Source: Bog-756 sp963701325 (GTDB lineage Bacteria; Actinomycetota; Acidimicrobiia; Acidimicrobiales; RAAP-2). From it: a DNA stretch of 64,000 nt. Below the pieces are notes generated by a model. The model saw only the letters and a program-made list of their open reading frames with translations. It searched no databases and was not told the origin of the DNA. The stretch lies in NCBI GenBank assembly GCA_963701325.1, contig OY969604.1, positions 1,550,001 to 1,614,000 on the forward strand, read 5' to 3'. Position 1 is the stretch's first letter. Each line of letters starts with the position of its first letter. A program made the position numbers and the translations under genes. This document shows positions 60,492-64,000 of this stretch, one piece after another.

Positions 60492-62066
60492 ATGCCCACC
60501 GACCGTGCCAACGCCATGGACCACGTCGTCCTGGTGCTGTTCGAAAATCGGTCTTTTGACAACCTCCTCGGCCAGCTCTACGAACCGGGCGAGGTTCCCT
60601 CCTTTGAGGGTGTCATCGGGAAACATCTGTCCAACCCGATTCCCGAGTGGGCCGAGCACGGGGCTGAACAGCACGTCGTCCCCTTCGAAGCGGCCACCGG
60701 CATGGACGCTCCTAACCCGGATCCGGGCGAGGAGTTTCAACATACGAACACCCAACTGTTCAACGTGCTGGACGAGGCCAATCGATTCAAGGACGCGAGC
60801 GACATGGTGGCGCCCTTCAACGCTCCCACTCCCGGACAAGAGCCGACCATGGACGGCTTCGTCGCCGACTACATCAGTTTCTTCACGGTCGAGATGGGCC
60901 GCCAGCCCACCTATGACGAATACCGACAGATCATGACTGGCTACATGCCAGAGCAGGTTCCAGTCATCAGCTCGATCGCTCGCGGGTTCGGCGTGTTCGA
61001 CCACTGGTTCTCCGAGGTCCCGTCACAGACCATGACCAATCGGTCCTTTTGGACTGCGGGGACGGCATCGGGACTCGTCGTCAATCGGCCGATGAGCCAC
61101 TTCATGCATCACAACAACGCCGAGACCATCTTCAACCGACTGGAATCAACGGGCAAGACCTGGAAGATCTACGTCCTCGAGCCTGATCCGATCTCATTTA
61201 CCGGGATCATCCACATGTCCCGGCTTCGAGATCGCTTCGCCACCCACATGGTTCCGTTCTCCGAGTTCGAACACGACAGCGCGGAGGGGACGCTGCCGAG
61301 TTTTTCGCTCATCGAACCCAACCTGTTGGCTGGTCACGCCGACTATCACCCCGCCTTCGGCCGGGCATTGCTCCCAGGACTGGACGTGGATATCGATCCG
61401 CCGTCGTCGATCTTGGCCGGTGAAGCGTTTCTCGCTCGCATCTACAACGCAGTGAGGTCGGCACCGGCCGCGGGTGCTTCGAACATCTACAACACAACCC
61501 TGTTTGTCGGTTGGGACGAACCCGGCGGCACCTACGACCACATGCCGCCGGGCCTCGTAGCGCCGCCAGACGCAGCAATGCCGAAGGGGATGCCGACCTT
61601 TGAGTTCGATCGGTCGGGCTACCGGGTGCCGGCCATCGTCGTCTCACCGTGGGTACCCGAGAACTCCGTCTTCATCGACGAGTACCGGCACACGTCGATG
61701 ATCGCCACCTTGCGCAAGGTGTGGGATCTCGGAGCTCCATTCTCGAGGCGCGAGGCTGAGGCCCGGACCTTCGATCACGTATTCAGCCTCGACCACCCTC
61801 GCCCGGTTGAGACCTGGCCCGAGGTAGCCCCACTCGCCGTCCCGGCGTTCCAAGAGCAACTGGTGGCTGACCGAGGTGCCATCAGCACGCTGGGTCGGCA
61901 CCTCTGTCACGGCTTGCTCCTGCACGCCGAAGGGCTGGCAAAGGGGATTCCCTCGGTCACTTCCGACCCCGAGGTCGAGATATCGCCCGACGCCGCGCTC
62001 GACATCGTGCACCGAATTTCGGCTCGGCTGTTCCCGAAACTGTGCTCGGCGAAGGTCGGTGATTAG
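60492..62066 (+). CDS. Phosphoesterase of the phospholipase C / AcpA family, no signal peptide
   Basis: 524 aa. DHVVLVLFENRSFDNLLGQLY at the N-terminus contains the metal-binding ENRSFD motif. FDHWFSEVPSQTMTNRSFWTAGTASG and LFVGWDEPGGTYDHMPPG complete the family pattern. Unlike the lipoprotein paralog (32376-33977) it starts directly at the domain, so it would be cytoplasmic or exported by another route. ATG 60492 is chosen over the GTG one codon earlier. Confidence 0.88.
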   Translation: MPTDRANAMDHVVLVLFENRSFDNLLGQLYEPGEVPSFEGVIGKHLSNPIPEWAEHGAEQHVVPFEAATGMDAPNPDPGEEFQHTNTQLFNVLDEANRFKDASDMVAPFNAPTPGQEPTMDGFVADYISFFTVEMGRQPTYDEYRQIMTGYMPEQVPVISSIARGFGVFDHWFSEVPSQTMTNRSFWTAGTASGLVVNRPMSHFMHHNNAETIFNRLESTGKTWKIYVLEPDPISFTGIIHMSRLRDRFATHMVPFSEFEHDSAEGTLPSFSLIEPNLLAGHADYHPAFGRALLPGLDVDIDPPSSILAGEAFLARIYNAVRSAPAAGASNIYNTTLFVGWDEPGGTYDHMPPGLVAPPDAAMPKGMPTFEFDRSGYRVPAIVVSPWVPENSVFIDEYRHTSMIATLRKVWDLGAPFSRREAEARTFDHVFSLDHPRPVETWPEVAPLAVPAFQEQLVADRGAISTLGRHLCHGLLLHAEGLAKGIPSVTSDPEVEISPDAALDIVHRISARLFPKLCSAKVGD

Positions 62067-62081
62067 GGTCTCCTGGCGCTA

Positions 62082-62095
62082 CCGGCTTCGGCCGG
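62082..62095 (+). terminator. Stable TTCG-loop hairpin after the phosphoesterase
   Basis: CCGGC-TTCG-GCCGG, a perfect 5-bp stem with a C(TTCG)G tetraloop, 16 bp after the stop codon. No T-run follows. Confidence 0.45.
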
Positions 62096-62255
62096 CAGGT
62101 CCCGAATCTCGTGCACCGAGGCGGTTGACTCCCGAATGGACCCGGACGGATGATGTGCGCGAGGAAGGACAAGGCCCATGGAACCTTGCGGCGACTGTTT
62201 AGCTTCAAGCGCCCACCCGCGGTCCGGGGCATCTGGCGAGGAGCCTCGAGTCGTA

Positions 62256-62322
62256 TCTCCGTTGAGGCGTCCTTGGTCCTGGCCTGCCGCGCTGACCAGG
62301 CACGACCTTGGTTCAACGGAGA
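62256..62322. repeat. Long imperfect inverted repeat upstream of the MFS gene
   Basis: Outer arms TCTCCGTTGA (62256-62265) and TCAACGGAGA (62313-62322) are perfect. Inside them TCCTGG and CCAGG pair again around a small loop. The whole can fold into one long broken hairpin ending 19 bp before the MFS start. Could be a leader RNA structure or a mobile-element end. Confidence 0.5.
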
Positions 62323-62340
62323 GCGAGGGTTGAGCGAGAG

Positions 62341-63615
62341 GTGACCGCGCAGAGAGCTGAAACGAAGGCTCCAGCCAAGCCCTGCTTCGACTGCCTCGAT
62401 GAGGCAATAGCCCCAGACCACCCGATCCTTCGAGCATCCAACGAGACGGCGTTCTGGTTGATCGCCTACGTCTTCGCCGCGGTCATGCTCGGGACGACGC
62501 TGCCCACCCCCTTGTACGTGATCTACCAGATGCAGTGGCACTTCTCATCCGCAGTCATCACCCTCATCTACGCGGTCTACGCCGCGGGGGTGCTCGTCGC
62601 TCTGGTATTCGCGGGCCGGGTCTCGGATCAGATCGGGCGGAGGCCGGTGTTGGGAGCTGTTCTCGCTCTCAGCACGCTGAGCACCATCGTGTTCATCATC
62701 GCCTCGTCTGTCGGCTGGCTCTTCGTCGGCCGCGTGCTATCAGGTTTCTCTGCCGGCCTCATGACCGGGACGGGAACCGCGGCACTCACCGAAATGCTGG
62801 GTTCGACAAAGCCGCGTCGGGCATCGATCGTCGCCACGGTCGTCAACACGGGCGGTCTCGGTCTCGGTCCGCTCATTGCCGGCCTGTTCGCACAGTTCGC
62901 GCCGAACCCGACGGTCCTCGTCTTCGAGATGTACTTGGTATTGCTCGCGGTCGGAGCGGTCGCCGTGGCTTCGGTACCCGAGACGGTTTCACAACGTCGG
63001 CGGCTGTCCCTCCGCTTCGTCGGCTTCGGTCTACCGGCCGGGGGAAGACGCGAGTTCTTCGCAGCTGGGATCGCCGGATTCGCTGCATTCGGTCTGCTCG
63101 GGATCTTCAGTGCGTTGGCACCGACGTTTCTCCGCGATGTGCTGCATGTAGATAGCTATGCCGTCGCCGGTGCAGTGGTATTCATGGTGTTCGGTATCTC
63201 AGTGGTCACCCAGATCTGCGTTGGTCACTTGGATTACCGCAAGGTTGTCTCATTCGGTCTCGCGCTCTTCCTCTTGGTCCTCGCGCTGATCGTGGCCGGG
63301 TTGTCGCAGGCGTCATTGGGTCTCTTCCTCGGGGGTACCGCCGTCGGCGGGATCGCAGTCGGCTGCGTTTTCCTCGGCAGCCTCTCGACGGCCAATCGGC
63401 TGGCACCGCCCGAGCGAAGAGGACAGGTCGTCTCTTCGTACTTCGTGCTGTGCTACTTGGGACTGACGATCCCTGTCATCGGAGTCGGCATCTCCTCTGA
63501 GTCTTTCGGTATCTTCCGGTCGGTGCTCGTCTGTTCGATCGGCCTCGCGGTTCTCACGGTCCTTTCGTTCGTCGCACTGCAAATGCGCCGGCCGGAGACA
63601 AGCGAGGCGACGTGA
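62341..63615 (+). CDS. MFS transporter (12-helix type)
   Basis: 424 aa. Twelve hydrophobic segments; motif A FAGRVSDQIGRRPVLG after helix 2; SGFSAGLMTGTGTAALTEM in helix 4-5. The first 30 residues hold CFDCLDEAIAPDH, an unusual Cys pair before helix 1. GTG 62341 is chosen; a TTG 33 bases upstream falls within the inverted repeat. 81 bp before the EncFtn gene, so co-transcription with it is possible. Substrate unknown. Confidence 0.85.
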   Translation: MTAQRAETKAPAKPCFDCLDEAIAPDHPILRASNETAFWLIAYVFAAVMLGTTLPTPLYVIYQMQWHFSSAVITLIYAVYAAGVLVALVFAGRVSDQIGRRPVLGAVLALSTLSTIVFIIASSVGWLFVGRVLSGFSAGLMTGTGTAALTEMLGSTKPRRASIVATVVNTGGLGLGPLIAGLFAQFAPNPTVLVFEMYLVLLAVGAVAVASVPETVSQRRRLSLRFVGFGLPAGGRREFFAAGIAGFAAFGLLGIFSALAPTFLRDVLHVDSYAVAGAVVFMVFGISVVTQICVGHLDYRKVVSFGLALFLLVLALIVAGLSQASLGLFLGGTAVGGIAVGCVFLGSLSTANRLAPPERRGQVVSSYFVLCYLGLTIPVIGVGISSESFGIFRSVLVCSIGLAVLTVLSFVALQMRRPETSEAT

Positions 63616-63652
63616 GTCGTCGGCGACTGGCGACCATGATAGGTATCTCAGA

Positions 63653-63678
63653 GAGAGGTCGATCATGAGATCCCTCTC
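63653..63678. promoter_or_regulatory. Inverted repeat just upstream of the EncFtn gene
   Basis: GAGAGG (63653-63658) and CCTCTC (63673-63678) can pair over 14 bases, ending 4 bp before the AAAGGAGAC ribosome-binding site. Could be a leader hairpin, an attenuator or an operator. Confidence 0.35.
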
Positions 63679-63696
63679 GTGAAAGGAGACGAGCCA

Positions 63697-64000
63697 GTGG
63701 CGAGCGAAGGACTACATGAACCAGCTTCATTCCTCGATGAGGCGACGATCGATTACCACCGGGCCATGACCTCATTGTGCGAGGAGTTGGAGGCTATTGA
63801 TTGGTACGACCAGCGGGTCTCAGCAACATCTGACGCCGGACTCGCGTCCGTCCTCGCCTACAACCGAGATGACGAGAAGGAACACGCGGCCATGCTCCTC
63901 GAATGGCTCCGACGTCGCGACCCTGCCCTTGACGCGAATCTCCGTCGATACCTGTTCACCGATCAGCCGATCACCGAAGTCGGTCCGGTGAAGAGCAGTA
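63697..64000 (+). CDS. Encapsulated ferritin-like protein (EncFtn), 3'-truncated by the window edge
   Basis: 101 codons are visible. The sequence CEELEAIDWYDQRV followed 20 residues later by YNRDDEKEHAAMLLEWLRRRDP and YLFTDQPIT is diagnostic of EncFtn, the ferroxidase cargo of iron-storing encapsulin compartments. By alignment to the characterised EncFtn, the ferroxidase residues correspond to Glu30, Glu60 and His63, all present. GTG 63697 follows AAAGGAGAC; an in-frame GTG at 63679 precedes that ribosome-binding site and is unlikely. The C-terminal encapsulin-targeting peptide and the shell gene would lie beyond base 64000. Confidence 0.92.
   Translation, partial: MASEGLHEPASFLDEATIDYHRAMTSLCEELEAIDWYDQRVSATSDAGLASVLAYNRDDEKEHAAMLLEWLRRRDPALDANLRRYLFTDQPITEVGPVKSS

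Noticed and set aside
1..64000. CRISPR arrays, tRNA or rRNA genes
   Set aside because: No regularly spaced repeat of CRISPR size, no cloverleaf-like segment with a TTCGA-type arm in the gaps read, and no rRNA-like sequence were found by eye.

Overview
The window is high-GC DNA coding on both strands with short intergenic gaps. It carries GTG and TTG starts, several apparently leaderless genes, many small TetR/MarR/ArsR/AraC regulators, branched-chain amino-acid ABC transport, a wax-ester synthase, luciferase-like (F420-type) oxidoreductases and ECF sigma factors. This points to an actinomycete (Actinomycetota), possibly an Acidimicrobiia-like lineage; the class-level guess is inference only. 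No rRNA, tRNA or CRISPR array was seen.

Layout. (1) 1-7.5 kb: the 3' part of valS, then a convergent liv operon (substrate-binding lipoprotein, fused LivH-LivM permease, LivG, LivF). (2) 7.6-17.9 kb: lipid and cell-envelope genes: an esterase divergent from a wax-ester synthase/DGAT, a lipoprotein beta-propeller, a TetR/epimerase pair, an N-acetylmuramoyl-alanine amidase, a secreted alpha/alpha-barrel protein behind a cobalamin riboswitch, and a two-domain glyoxalase. (3) 17.9-22 kb: an insertion-sequence nest, two identical IS630-type elements flanking an IS1182-type element, inserted exactly at the stop codon of an exporter permease. (4) 22-31 kb: DrrAB-type exporter with PadR, MarR/DHA2 efflux pair, MacB/FtsX-type ABC exporter, dienelactone hydrolase. 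(5) 31-46 kb: small regulator-plus-enzyme cassettes (two AraC/VOC pairs, ArsR/SRPBCC sets, TetR/epimerase, a DUF2182/DUF899 operon), a lipoprotein phosphoesterase, a collapsed two-component system and proS. (6) 46-64 kb: a redox and stress region with two ECF sigma factors (ECF42 with a DGPF partner, ECF41 with an AhpD-like partner, each with a matching candidate promoter), Ohr, a DsbA-like protein, a zf-UBP/TrxR-like/LUD operon, an AIF-like flavoprotein with a luciferase-like oxidoreductase and an F420-reductase-like gene, a second phosphoesterase, MFS exporters and, at the right edge, the start of an encapsulated-ferritin (EncFtn) gene.

How the parts work together. Most of 38-64 kb consists of independently switched one-to-five-gene modules. 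Each is next to its own regulator, and many have a visible inverted or direct repeat over the promoter or start codon. The common theme is detoxification and redox defence: peroxide, thiol/disulfide, electrophile, drug efflux and iron storage.

Data quality. Five otherwise well-preserved genes (near 34140, 40320, 57128, 58119 and 59884) each carry one single-base frameshift, and the two-component pair near 37130 looks like two genes joined by a deletion. Either the assembly has residual indel errors or this half of the window is decaying. Readers should treat those gene ends with care.
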